Positions 14,195 to 20,936 of a stretch of 32,881 bases of DNA are shown piece by piece. A model generated the notes under the pieces. The model worked only from the letters and a program-made list of their open reading frames with translations, was not told the DNA's origin and searched no databases. Origin of the DNA: a virus. The stretch lies in the IMG/VR virus record IMGVR_UViG_3300044998_000247, positions 1 to 32,881 of that record. The stretch is one strand, 5' to 3'. The position numbers were made by a program, and so were the translations under genes. Each line of letters opens with the position of its first letter. Position 1 is the first letter of the stretch.

Positions 14195-14406
14195 CGCAAC
14201 TCCGGCCACAAGACCCACCAGTCTTGCGGCCGCAGATCCCATCTTCGCACCGCTCCACCAGTGGCAGCCTCAATCGCCACCGCCCTGTGAGGCGGTACAG
14301 CACGAACCCCCGCCGCCCACTGCCACACAAGCTGCGGCTGCGCTCCTATCGCACGGGCAAGCTCTGACTTTGCGCCGTGCTTGTTGACGTATTCAGACAG
14401 TTTCAT
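14140..14406 (-). CDS. YdaS/Cro-type repressor
   Basis: 88 residues from MKLSEYVNKHG. The sequence KSELARAIGAQPQLVWQWAAGVRAVP is a helix-turn-helix of the YdaS/Cro family, and HRAVAIEAATGGAVRRWDLRP follows as in those proteins. It diverges from the next gene across three related operators. The chosen ATG has no ribosome site, but a TATCAT -10 ends 7 bases before it, so the transcript is probably leaderless, as known for lambda cI. The upstream ATG at 14439 would run through an operator and is less likely. It should repress the rightward promoter and perhaps its own. Confidence 0.82.
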   Translation of the reverse strand: MKLSEYVNKHGAKSELARAIGAQPQLVWQWAAGVRAVPPHRAVAIEAATGGAVRRWDLRPQDWWVLWPELRHVDGAPSLDPKASSSVI

Positions 14407-14413
14407 AGCTCGC

Positions 14414-14442
14414 ATGATAAGCGACGCGCTAAAGACCATGCA
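14414..14442 (-). promoter_or_regulatory. Candidate leaderless promoter of the repressor gene
   Basis: On the minus strand TATCAT (complement of 14414-14419) is a 5/6 match to the -10 consensus, with a weak TTGCAT about 18 bases upstream. The predicted start of transcription coincides with the repressor ATG. Operator 1 lies between the two hexamers. Confidence 0.45.
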
Positions 14443-14493
14443 AGCTGCTCAACAATTTAAGCGTAGCGCTTGACAGCATGAAGCGATGCGCTT
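14419..14493. promoter_or_regulatory. Three operators of the form AAGCG-N3-CGCTT
   Basis: Copies are at 14419-14431 (AAGCG-ACG-CGCTA, one mismatch), 14459-14471 (AAGCG-TAG-CGCTT) and 14481-14493 (AAGCG-ATG-CGCTT). Centre spacings are 40 and 22 bases, near whole helical turns. They flank or cover both divergent promoters, so they are the probable sites of the YdaS/Cro-type repressor. Confidence 0.7.
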
Positions 14494-14498
14494 AAAGT
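14470..14498 (+). promoter_or_regulatory. Rightward promoter of the accessory block
   Basis: A perfect TTGACA (14470-14475), a 17-base spacer and TAAAGT (14493-14498, 4/6). Operator 2 overlaps the start of the -35 and operator 3 fills the spacer up to the -10, the expected layout for repression. AAGGAG at 14512-14517 then serves the ATG at 14525. Confidence 0.65.
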
Positions 14499-14524
14499 GT
14501 GGCCATCAAGCAAGGAGAACTGCC

Positions 14525-15121
14525 ATGAACACCGCCGTCGCTACCATCGCCGCACCCGCCGCCCCCGCCGCTGCCGCTGTGGCCGCACGCGCCGCTGAGG
14601 CGGTGCGCGCCATCTACGCAGGCGCCACCAAGACGCACGCGCTGCTCCGCGCGGCGCGGAAGTTTCACGTGCTGGCCATGACCGCCGCGCAGAACGGCGG
14701 ATTCTGGGTGTCTGCGGGCGGTGGTACCGCCCGCGTGGCGGCCCGGTGGGCCAAGACCCACCCGGCCGACCCGGCCCCTGCCCCTGCCGCGCCGGTCAGC
14801 GAATTCTCGCCGACCGAGTTCGCCATTGGCGAACTGCGCCGGCTCTGCCCGGCAGGCGAGACGTTGTACGTCGCCGCCGCCGACGACAACGCTGGCCGTC
14901 CCGGCCGGGAGTGGCACGGCAGTGTCATGGCCTTCAAAGACGGACACGTCCACCACCTTAACTGGTTGGTGGAAGACGCGGGCATCGCCCCGCGCGGCCG
15001 CTTGGGGCGGCTCGTCATCCGCCCCCGGGCGGGCGAAGACGTGGGCGAGCGCATCGCCCGCATCATCGCCCGGGCCCTGTACCCGGGACAAGAGGCCGCT
15101 CTGCGGCATGCGTGGGTATGA
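14525..15121 (+). CDS. Alanine-rich protein of unknown function
   Basis: 198 residues, started at the ATG with AAGGAG 7 bases upstream, not at the ATG further up that lies inside the promoter. The N-terminus is very Ala-rich (TIAAPAAPAAAAVAARAAEA). A middle part RAARKFHVLAMTAAQNGGFWVSAGGG and a Pro/Ala linker follow. The C-terminal ~95 residues (ELRRLCPAGETLYVAAADDNAGRP...LVIRPRAGEDVGERIARIIARALYPGQ) look folded. I recognise no domain. It is the first gene under the repressor-controlled promoter, so it is presumably an early or lysogeny-related function. Confidence 0.75.
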   Translation: MNTAVATIAAPAAPAAAAVAARAAEAVRAIYAGATKTHALLRAARKFHVLAMTAAQNGGFWVSAGGGTARVAARWAKTHPADPAPAPAAPVSEFSPTEFAIGELRRLCPAGETLYVAAADDNAGRPGREWHGSVMAFKDGHVHHLNWLVEDAGIAPRGRLGRLVIRPRAGEDVGERIARIIARALYPGQEAALRHAWV

Positions 15122-15144
15122 TGCCCACGCTCACCCCCAATCGG

Positions 15145-15166
15145 TGCGGGGGACATGTCCCCCGCA
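15145..15166. promoter_or_regulatory. Perfect 22-bp palindrome before the repeat-protein gene
   Basis: TGCGGGGGACA is followed directly by its exact reverse complement. As RNA it would give a very stable GC hairpin, but no T-run follows, so it is either an operator, a stabilising hairpin or an attenuator. The AAAGGAG of the next gene starts 7 bases after it. Confidence 0.55.
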
Positions 15167-15186
15167 AATCTGAAAGGAGATAGACC

Positions 15187-16275
15187 ATGGAGACCATTCC
15201 TCTGTGCGAGCAGATCAGGGCGTCACGAGCGCTCTACAAGGCTGCGGCCGAGCGCTTGGACGAGTTGTCTGACGCGGAGCTGGCGCGCTTGTTAGCTGTG
15301 GCAGACGACGCCACGCTGACGCACGCGCTAGCCAGCGCCAATGGCGACACGAAGGTGCGTGCGTTGTCTGCCGCCGACGATCGCGCGCTGACGCGTGTGC
15401 TGACTATCCTCGCCGCCAGCGCGCTGGCGCACGTGCTGCGCACCGCCGACGACCGCACGCTGACGCGCGTGCTGCGCATCGCCGACGACCGTACGCTGGC
15501 GCGTGTGTTGGATGTCGCGTACGACTGCACGCTGACACGCGTGCTGTCCGCCGCAGACGACCGCACGTTGGCGCGTGTGCTGAATGCTGCGGACGCCGCC
15601 ACGCTGATGCGTGTGCTGAATGTTGCAGACGCCGCTACGCTGGCGCGCGTACTGTCTGCCGCCGACGATCGCGCGCTGGCGCGTGTGTTGGATGTCGCGT
15701 ACGACTGCACGCTGACGCGCGTGCTGACTATCCTCGCCGCCAGCACGCTGACGCGCGTGCTGTCTGCCGCCGACGACAGCACGCTGGCGCGCGTTCTGCG
15801 CATCGCTGACGACCGTACGCTGACGCGCGTGCTGTCTGCCGCCGACGACAGCACGCTGGCGCGTGTGCTATCCATTGTGTACGACCGCACGCTAGCGCGC
15901 GTACTGTTCGCCGCTGATGATTGCACGTTGACGCGCGCGCTGAATGTTGCAGACGACGCCACGCTGGTGCGCATTGCGCGCTTCCAATCCCTCGCCATCC
16001 CCATCGTGCTCGACTTGGATAAGAAAGTGGCTGAAGCCGTCGAGCAGCACGGGCTCAATATGGGCCGCTGGCACTGCGGCAGTACCCACTGCCGTTATGG
16101 GTGGGCCATTACGCTTGCGGGTGAAGCGGGCAAAGCGCTAGAGGATGCCGTTGGTCCCGAAATGGCCGGGAGGCTGATTTATGAGGCCAGCACCGGGAGA
16201 GTTGCCCCTGATCCGTATATGCCCAACGAAGAAGCGCTCGCCGACATTCGGCGCTGCGCGCAAGGAGCACATTAA
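15187..16275 (+). CDS. Protein of twenty 12-residue tandem repeats plus a His/Cys C-terminal domain
   Basis: 362 residues. Residues 27-266 are twenty consecutive 12-mers with consensus ADDxTLxRVLxx, alternating LTRVL and LARVL. A few units read LAAS or AYDC at the start. The regular Leu/Val spacing suggests a helical solenoid. Residues 267-362 form a separate domain with MGRWHCGSTHCRYGWAITLAGEAGKALE, LIYEAST and a final ALADIRRCA. I recall this C-terminal module at the end of other phage repeat proteins, including pentapeptide-repeat ones, but know no function. AAAGGAG precedes the ATG. Its stop overlaps the next start (TAATG). Confidence 0.85.
   Translation: METIPLCEQIRASRALYKAAAERLDELSDAELARLLAVADDATLTHALASANGDTKVRALSAADDRALTRVLTILAASALAHVLRTADDRTLTRVLRIADDRTLARVLDVAYDCTLTRVLSAADDRTLARVLNAADAATLMRVLNVADAATLARVLSAADDRALARVLDVAYDCTLTRVLTILAASTLTRVLSAADDSTLARVLRIADDRTLTRVLSAADDSTLARVLSIVYDRTLARVLFAADDCTLTRALNVADDATLVRIARFQSLAIPIVLDLDKKVAEAVEQHGLNMGRWHCGSTHCRYGWAITLAGEAGKALEDAVGPEMAGRLIYEASTGRVAPDPYMPNEEALADIRRCAQGAH
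15265..15984 (+). repeat. 36-bp coding tandem repeat, twenty units
   Basis: Each unit encodes one 12-residue repeat. Nucleotide identity between units is high, for example the DVAYDCTLTRVL unit occurs near 15517 and again near 15697 with almost identical bases, and the TILAAS unit also recurs. This indicates recent duplication of single and multi-unit blocks. Confidence 0.85.
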
Positions 16276-16574
16276 TGGGAACTCAACTCGACCTTGATGA
16301 CGTAGCCGCTACCAGCCCGCTTGCACAGCGCGAGCTTGCCGAACTGCGGCGAGAGCGCGACGCACTTCAACAAGCCGCCGCGATCGCTTGGGGCTGGTTG
16401 TGGCATGTGAACACATCTGACGATCGCGTGATGACCGCCCGAGATTTGCTCGGGCAATATCTCGACCAAGGCTTGAAACGTTACGGCATTCAGACGGCGA
16501 AAGCTGAAGGCGCGCAAGTTGATGTGCACGAGATTGAAGCGGCCATGATGCGAGGGTATTTTGGTGACGATTAG
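16275..16574 (+). CDS. Small helical protein, unknown function
   Basis: 99 residues. An N-terminal coiled-coil segment (AQRELAELRRERDALQQAAAIAWGWLWHV) is followed by a helical C-terminal part. The start ATG overlaps the stop of the repeat-protein gene, so the two are translationally coupled and may act together. No domain recognised. Base composition becomes less GC-rich from here to about 17340. Confidence 0.65.
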   Translation: MGTQLDLDDVAATSPLAQRELAELRRERDALQQAAAIAWGWLWHVNTSDDRVMTARDLLGQYLDQGLKRYGIQTAKAEGAQVDVHEIEAAMMRGYFGDD

Positions 16575-16587
16575 AGCGAGGTAAATC

Positions 16588-16833
16588 ATGAATGTAACTT
16601 TTCGCTGGGAAGGTGTAGTCAGCGACGAACAAGGCAGGGCTGTATACGAGCTTGGGGATGATCAGACGCTCGTGCTGTGCCTCCCTTCTTTGCAAGTCGC
16701 GAGGCAAGTGCACCAAGCCCTAGAGTTTGCACACGACTATGGCGTAGCACGCGGCTTGTCACGGCTCGCACGAGTTGTGCGCTCTGCTGTAGAACGCGAG
16801 GTCGTTGAATCAACGAAAGGAGTTAGCTTATGA
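16588..16833 (+). CDS. Small hypothetical protein
   Basis: 81 residues beginning MNVTFRWEGVVSDEQGRAVYELGDDQTLVL, with a short beta-rich start and helical C-terminus (LQVARQVHQALEFAHDYGVARGLSRLARVVRSAVE). GAGG lies 8 bases before the ATG, and the stop overlaps the next ATG. Unrecognised. Confidence 0.6.
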   Translation: MNVTFRWEGVVSDEQGRAVYELGDDQTLVLCLPSLQVARQVHQALEFAHDYGVARGLSRLARVVRSAVEREVVESTKGVSL

Positions 16834-17048
16834 ACGACATACCCAACTTTGAATCCGGAAAGCTGTGCCAATCGCATAACAATGCAAAGCGATTCGTCAG
16901 GGTTCCAGCTTTCGACAGACGTATTGCCCGCGGAGATGACTTTGCAGGCGATGCTTGGCTTGATAAAGCCAGCGGCCAGGTTGTTTATTCTGCTGTCGGC
17001 CGTGACCGCAACGTATCAATTGATAGTGACCAATCTCAAGGTGAATAG
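16830..17048 (+). CDS. Small hypothetical protein
   Basis: 72 residues, coupled by ATGA to the gene before it. Polar sequence with KRFVRVPAFDRRIARGDDFAGDAWLDKASGQVVYS, ending in a negatively charged tail. Nothing recognisable. Less GC-rich than the flanking replication genes. Confidence 0.55.
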   Translation: MNDIPNFESGKLCQSHNNAKRFVRVPAFDRRIARGDDFAGDAWLDKASGQVVYSAVGRDRNVSIDSDQSQGE

Positions 17049-17050
17049 AC

Positions 17051-17338
17051 ATGTGTGACATCGTGTTGATTAACGGAACGCTGTGCTCTATCCAGATGGA
17101 ATTAATGGATGAGCTTGGTTCTGCTGAGTTAGTCCCGGCGCGTCAATTTGGCTACACAGACGAAGACATAAAGCAGAGTTTATGCCTCTGCCCTGTAGAT
17201 ATTGAGGCCACCGCAAAAAAGCATGGCTATAAATCTATCAAGGTGTTTGATTCAACACACGATTGGAATTTGATTCATGATCCAACTCATCTCCAGCCTA
17301 GCCAAGCTGAAGCTGGCCATGGGGGAAGAGGTGGGTGA
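17051..17338 (+). CDS. Small hypothetical protein
   Basis: 95 residues: MCDIVLINGTLCSIQMELMD, then EDIKQSLCLCPVDIEATAKKHGYKSIKVFD, and a polar C-terminus. GGTGA lies just upstream of the ATG. The stop overlaps the GTG that begins the longest methyltransferase frame. No family recognised. It is the most AT-rich gene of the window. Confidence 0.6.
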   Translation: MCDIVLINGTLCSIQMELMDELGSAELVPARQFGYTDEDIKQSLCLCPVDIEATAKKHGYKSIKVFDSTHDWNLIHDPTHLQPSQAEAGHGGRGG

Positions 17339-18276
17339 CGCTAGCAAAGGCGTTGTGTTCAAGGACTACAAAGTTTGACATGACGGCCTACTACAACGAG
17401 ATCAACCCGTTCGCAGCTCAGTGGCTGCGTAACTTGATTGCTGCCGGTCATATTGCGCCGGGAGACGTGGACGAAAGGAGCATTGAAGATGTCAAACCAG
17501 ATGACCTGCGCGGTTACACCCAGTGCCACTTCTTTGCAGGTATCGGGGTCTGGAGCTACGCCATGCGCCGCGCAGGATGGCACGATGACAGGCCTGTGTG
17601 GACGGGCTCATGCCCGTGCCAACCTTTCTCCGCGGCAGGCAAAAGAAAAGGAACTGCTGACGAGCGGCACCTATGGCCTGCATGGTTCCACCTCATCAAG
17701 CAGTGCCGCCCTGACACGATCTTTGGCGAGCAAGTTGAAACAGCAATCAGGGACGGGTGGCTCGACCTTGTTCAATCTGACTTGGAAGGAAGCGGTTACG
17801 CCGTCGGGGCGGCCGTATTGCCTGCTGCGGGCTTCGGCGCGCCGCACATCCGCCACAGACTGTACTTCGTGGCCGACGCCGACCAGCAGCAATACCACGG
17901 GAGCGGGCAACAGTGGCCGCGAGGGCGGATTGAATTTGCAAACAGCGGCTCAACTGGCAACGTGGCCGACGCCGGTATTGAACGATGCGACCGGCAGCAC
18001 GCACTGCTATGGCAAGAAGAACCCGGACGGAACGAGAGAGAGACTGCTGAAGCTACCGGGCGCGGCGAAACTTGCAGGCCCGGCCCGGTTAACGGCTTCT
18101 GGCGAGATGCTGATTGGATCGGATGCCGTGACGGTAAATGGCGGGCTGTTGAACCCGGCACATTCCCGCTGGTTGATGGGGCTCCCGCAAGAGTGGGACG
18201 CCTGCGCGCCTACGGGAATGCCATCGTCGCGCCTGTCGCGGGAGCGTTCGTGAGGGCTTATCTTCAGGCGCAATAA
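17335..18276 (+). CDS. Cytosine-C5 DNA methyltransferase
   Basis: Up to 313 residues. It should transfer a methyl group from SAM to C5 of cytosine in a specific duplex sequence, protecting phage DNA from host restriction. Motif I is FFAGIG (66-71), motif [11 protein letters not shown] with nucleophile Cys95, motif VI GEQV (131-134; Gln replaces the usual Asn of ENV), motif [16 protein letters not shown], and motifs [23 protein letters not shown]. The target recognition part between VIII and IX is short and unusual in composition because a second reading frame overlaps it. The GTG at 17335 couples to the upstream stop. An ATG at 17380 ([11 protein letters not shown]) better fits the N-termini I remember. 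Confidence 0.9.
   Translation: MTLAKALCSRTTKFDMTAYYNEINPFAAQWLRNLIAAGHIAPGDVDERSIEDVKPDDLRGYTQCHFFAGIGVWSYAMRRAGWHDDRPVWTGSCPCQPFSAAGKRKGTADERHLWPAWFHLIKQCRPDTIFGEQVETAIRDGWLDLVQSDLEGSGYAVGAAVLPAAGFGAPHIRHRLYFVADADQQQYHGSGQQWPRGRIEFANSGSTGNVADAGIERCDRQHALLWQEEPGRNERETAEATGRGETCRPGPVNGFWRDADWIGCRDGKWRAVEPGTFPLVDGAPARVGRLRAYGNAIVAPVAGAFVRAYLQAQ
17489..18253 (+). CDS. Overprinted protein in the +1 frame of the methyltransferase gene
   Basis: 254 residues read entirely within the methyltransferase gene. The ATG at 17489 has AAAGGAG at 17474-17480, an ideal ribosome site in the middle of another coding sequence, and the frame then stays open for 765 bases. The product is rich in Ser, Thr, Ala and Pro. 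It contains [29 protein letters not shown], repeated SWPTP/TWPTP units, [11 protein letters not shown], and [17 protein letters not shown] near the C-terminus. I recall phage proteins with the same order of signatures, mostly labelled hypothetical or methyltransferase. This supports a true gene. Function unknown, perhaps connected with the methyltransferase. Confidence 0.65.
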   Translation: MSNQMTCAVTPSATSLQVSGSGATPCAAQDGTMTGLCGRAHARANLSPRQAKEKELLTSGTYGLHGSTSSSSAALTRSLASKLKQQSGTGGSTLFNLTWKEAVTPSGRPYCLLRASARRTSATDCTSWPTPTSSNTTGAGNSGREGGLNLQTAAQLATWPTPVLNDATGSTHCYGKKNPDGTRERLLKLPGAAKLAGPARLTASGEMLIGSDAVTVNGGLLNPAHSRWLMGLPQEWDACAPTGMPSSRLSRERS

Positions 18277-18288
18277 TGGAAGACGAAC

Positions 18289-18867
18289 GTGAAAAAATCA
18301 CGCAAGTGCAAGATCTGCCGGACCGAGTTTGCCCCGAGGAACTCAATGCAAACGATTTGCGGCAACATTGCTTGCGCGGTGGCAATGGCACAAAGAGCCA
18401 AGGCCAAACGAGAGGCGGCGCAGGCCAGGGCCGCGAAGAAGGCCGACAAGTCGAAGCGTGAGGCCCTGAAGACGTGGAGCGACTGGAATCGAGAGGCCCA
18501 AGCGTGGTTCAACCGATGGGTGAGAGAGCGCGACCACGGGAAGCCCTGCATCTGCTGCGGGGGGATGCCGGAGCGAGGCTGGCTCACAGGTGGCGAATGG
18601 GATGCAGGGCACTATCGTTCCAGGGGATCGGCACCACACCTTCGGTTTGACCCGAGGAACTGCCACGCTCAACTGAAGCGATGCAACCGGCGCACATGGG
18701 ACGTGGCCGGTTACCGCAGGAACCTCATTGAGCGGATCGGCCTGGCCGAGGTTGAGGCGCTGGAAGCAGACCAGACACCGAGGAAATACACTATTCAGGA
18801 TCTGAAAGAGTTGCGAGACTACTACCGGGCCGAGGCACAGCGTTTGAAGAAGGAGCGGTCTGGATGA
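18289..18867 (+). CDS. ninG: NinG/Rap-like recombination nuclease
   Basis: 192 residues. The N-terminus has the NinG zinc motif KSRKCKICRTEFAPRNSMQ with a further Cys-rich turn (TICGNIACA). A long basic Ala-rich helix follows, then ERDHGKPCICCGGMP and WDAGHYRSRGSAPHLRFDPRNCHAQLKRCN, the conserved core. In lambda, NinG (Rap) cleaves Holliday junctions and D-loops in Red recombination. The start is a GTG at 18289, 12 bases after the methyltransferase stop, and the stop overlaps the next ATG. Confidence 0.92.
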   Translation: MKKSRKCKICRTEFAPRNSMQTICGNIACAVAMAQRAKAKREAAQARAAKKADKSKREALKTWSDWNREAQAWFNRWVRERDHGKPCICCGGMPERGWLTGGEWDAGHYRSRGSAPHLRFDPRNCHAQLKRCNRRTWDVAGYRRNLIERIGLAEVEALEADQTPRKYTIQDLKELRDYYRAEAQRLKKERSG

Positions 18868-19067
18868 CATACGATGAGCACATAGAGGACGTGTGCCAGC
18901 GCGCCATTCAGGCGAGAGGCCAATCGCCCCTTGGCATTTACACCAGAACCGGACACAAGAAGGTGATGGTCGGCCTCGCCAGGCCCGATCACGCATGGGT
19001 GATGGAGATTGACATCACTGAGTACGACGGGCGGCGCTTGCTGGAATTGGCCGGGGTGAGCTTGTGA
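18864..19067 (+). CDS. Small hypothetical protein
   Basis: 67 residues (MTYDEHIEDVCQRAIQARGQSPLGIYTRTGHKKVMVGLAR...), with an N-terminal helix and a likely small beta sheet. Coupled by ATGA to ninG and by GTGA to the next gene. No family recognised. Confidence 0.6.
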   Translation: MTYDEHIEDVCQRAIQARGQSPLGIYTRTGHKKVMVGLARPDHAWVMEIDITEYDGRRLLELAGVSL

Positions 19068-19663
19068 AGAACTCCCCGAACTGGCAATGGGAGACCGTGG
19101 CCGTTATCGCCACCGGCCCAAGCCTGACAAGAGAGCAGTGCGAGATCGTCAGGGATAAGGGATGGAAGATCCTTGCCGTATCAAACGCCTACCGCATGGC
19201 CCCGTGGTGTGATGTGATCTATGCGGGAGACCTGAACTGGTGGAAAACCTATGAGCGCGAGGCGCGAGAAACCTCGCCGCAAGCTGCATTGTGGACATGC
19301 TCAAACACGGCGGCTGCCAGGTTCAATCTGAACTTCGTCCAGGGCAACAACAGCAAGGGTCTTGGGCACGCCATCATTCACACCAATGGGAACTCCGGTT
19401 CCCAGGCGATCAATCTGGCTTACCTGTGGGGGGCCAAGAAGATGAGGCTCCTTGGTTTCGACATGAAGCCCGGTGAGGATGGGGCAAAGCATTTCTTTGG
19501 GAACCATCCCCCCAGGCTGGTGCAGCAGATGCTTTTCGCCGAGTGGATCAAGCGATTGAAGCCCGTGGCCGAGGATCTTGCCAAGCGAGGTGTGGAAGTG
19601 ATCAACTGCACACCAGGCAGCGCGCTGCCGTGGTTTCCGATGACTGACGTGAGGGACCTATGA
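19064..19663 (+). CDS. MptE/DUF115-like phage protein, copy 1
   Basis: 199 residues. VAVIATGPSLTREQCEIV near the start, the ILAVSNAYRMAPWCDVIYAGDLNWW segment, and SGSQAINLAYLWGAKKMRLLGFDMK are the pattern of phage proteins related to DUF115 (MptE-like). In archaea that family includes 6-hydroxymethylpterin diphosphokinase. In bacteria, members sit in glycan and flagellin-modification loci. The phage role is unknown, and I infer a nucleotide- or sugar-linked modification. The GTG start overlaps the previous stop. The next gene is a clear paralogue. Confidence 0.75.
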   Translation: MKNSPNWQWETVAVIATGPSLTREQCEIVRDKGWKILAVSNAYRMAPWCDVIYAGDLNWWKTYEREARETSPQAALWTCSNTAAARFNLNFVQGNNSKGLGHAIIHTNGNSGSQAINLAYLWGAKKMRLLGFDMKPGEDGAKHFFGNHPPRLVQQMLFAEWIKRLKPVAEDLAKRGVEVINCTPGSALPWFPMTDVRDL

Positions 19664-20256
19664 GAGAGTGGGAAGGCCAAACCGTGGCAATCCTGGCATC
19701 AGGGCCAAGCATGTGCCAGGAAGACGCAGACTATGTGCGTGGGAAGGCCCGGGTGATCGTGGTGAACACTACATTCCGGCTCGCACTGTGGTCAGACAAG
19801 CTCTACACCAACGATCATGATTGGCTGGCCGCTCACAAGGCAGAACTCGACGCCACGTTTCAGGGGCAGATCGTGTGCGGACATTCGGCATGGTCGGGGG
19901 TGGATGAGGTTTACCACTGGCCTTTCGACAAAAACGCCAAGGGCCTATGGGCAAAGCCTGGGCACATTGCCTGGGGGATGAATTCCGGCGCGGCCGCTCT
20001 CAGCCTTGCACACCAGCTTGGTGCGAGCAAGATCATCTTGCTTGGCTACGATCAGCAGTGGCGAGGAGATCAGCCAAGGTGGCACGGCTGGCACCCGGAA
20101 GGATTGCAGAACCAGAAGCCTGGATTCCACCGCTGGGCCAAGTGGTTCCATGCCGCTGCCAAGGATTTTCGACTGCTAGGGATCCCGGTCATCAATTGCA
20201 GCCGGGAAACCAGTCTGACGTGCTTCTCGCGCCGCCCACTGAGGGAGGCTCTTTGA
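19660..20256 (+). CDS. MptE/DUF115-like phage protein, copy 2
   Basis: 198 residues, the same architecture as its upstream neighbour: VAILASGPSMCQEDADYV, IVVNTTFRLALWSDKLYTNDHDWL, WGMNSGAAALSLAHQLGASKIILLGYDQQW, then a C-terminal helix and IPVINCSRETSLTCF matching VEVINCTPGSALPWF in copy 1. The pair arose by tandem duplication but has diverged greatly in the middle. It may form heterodimers or act on a different substrate. The ATG overlaps the stop of copy 1, and its own stop overlaps the glycosyltransferase start. Confidence 0.75.
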   Translation: MREWEGQTVAILASGPSMCQEDADYVRGKARVIVVNTTFRLALWSDKLYTNDHDWLAAHKAELDATFQGQIVCGHSAWSGVDEVYHWPFDKNAKGLWAKPGHIAWGMNSGAAALSLAHQLGASKIILLGYDQQWRGDQPRWHGWHPEGLQNQKPGFHRWAKWFHAAAKDFRLLGIPVINCSRETSLTCFSRRPLREAL

Positions 20257-20936
20257 TTCTCCAACTGATCACCCCAACGGGAGATCGCCCCGAGGCTTGG
20301 CACCTGGCGCAGCGTTACGTTGAGCGGCAGACCATTGACGCCAAGATCATCTGGCATGTGGTCGACGATGGAATTCATCCAATGGTCATGGATTTCAACC
20401 GTCCGGGATCAATCATGCACACCTACCGGTTGCCACCAATGCAGGGGAACTCCCAACACCGCAATCTGAAGTTCCTGCTTGGTGTTGTAGACCACGATTA
20501 CCCCGTGGTTTTCTGGGAGGACGACGATTGGTATGCACCGACCTACCTGGAAGCCCTCGCGCCACATCTGAAGGATCATGAAATTGTCGGGCACCAGGTC
20601 TGCCGCAAATACAATCTGGCCACGCATCGATGGCTGGAACTACTGAACCCGCCCCACGCCAGCCTGTGCGCTACGATGGTTCGAGGTCAGGCATTGCAGC
20701 AAGCGTGTTTGCTTGTCGAGCGAACGCACATGTTCATCGACCTCTCGTTATGGAGGCGTATCCGTGGCGGGATGCTCGTCAAGGGACATCACATAGTTGG
20801 CATCAAGCGCATGCCAGGACGCAGAGGGATTGATTCCGGCCACCGCGATACCATGGGCCAACCGGACACATCGGATTGCAGCGTACTGCGCAGATGGCTT
20901 GGCGACGATTTCAACCTGTACGAGAGGTTTCTATGA
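20253..20936 (+). CDS. Family 2-like (GT-A) glycosyltransferase
   Basis: 227 residues from the TTG at 20253, which overlaps the previous stop (TTGA) and follows GGGAGG. The start LILQLITPTGDRPEAWHLAQ fits a GT-A N-terminal strand, and DHDYPVVFWEDDDWYAPTYLE holds the DxD-type motif that binds the metal and the sugar-nucleotide donor. The C-terminal part (FIDLSLWRRI...GDDFNLYERF) is shorter than in bacterial enzymes. The acceptor is unknown. Phage DNA, a virion protein or a host surface glycan are the options. Confidence 0.75.
   Translation: MILQLITPTGDRPEAWHLAQRYVERQTIDAKIIWHVVDDGIHPMVMDFNRPGSIMHTYRLPPMQGNSQHRNLKFLLGVVDHDYPVVFWEDDDWYAPTYLEALAPHLKDHEIVGHQVCRKYNLATHRWLELLNPPHASLCATMVRGQALQQACLLVERTHMFIDLSLWRRIRGGMLVKGHHIVGIKRMPGRRGIDSGHRDTMGQPDTSDCSVLRRWLGDDFNLYERFL

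Noticed and set aside
15265-15984. CRISPR array-like spacing of 36-base repeats
   Set aside because: The repeats are contiguous, with no unique spacers, and encode a regular protein repeat.
15234-16058. A 274-codon antisense frame with periodic Ser/Thr/Arg repeats over the repeat protein
   Set aside because: The periodicity is a mirror of the 36-bp coding repeat. The + strand frame has a ribosome site and a folded C-terminal domain.
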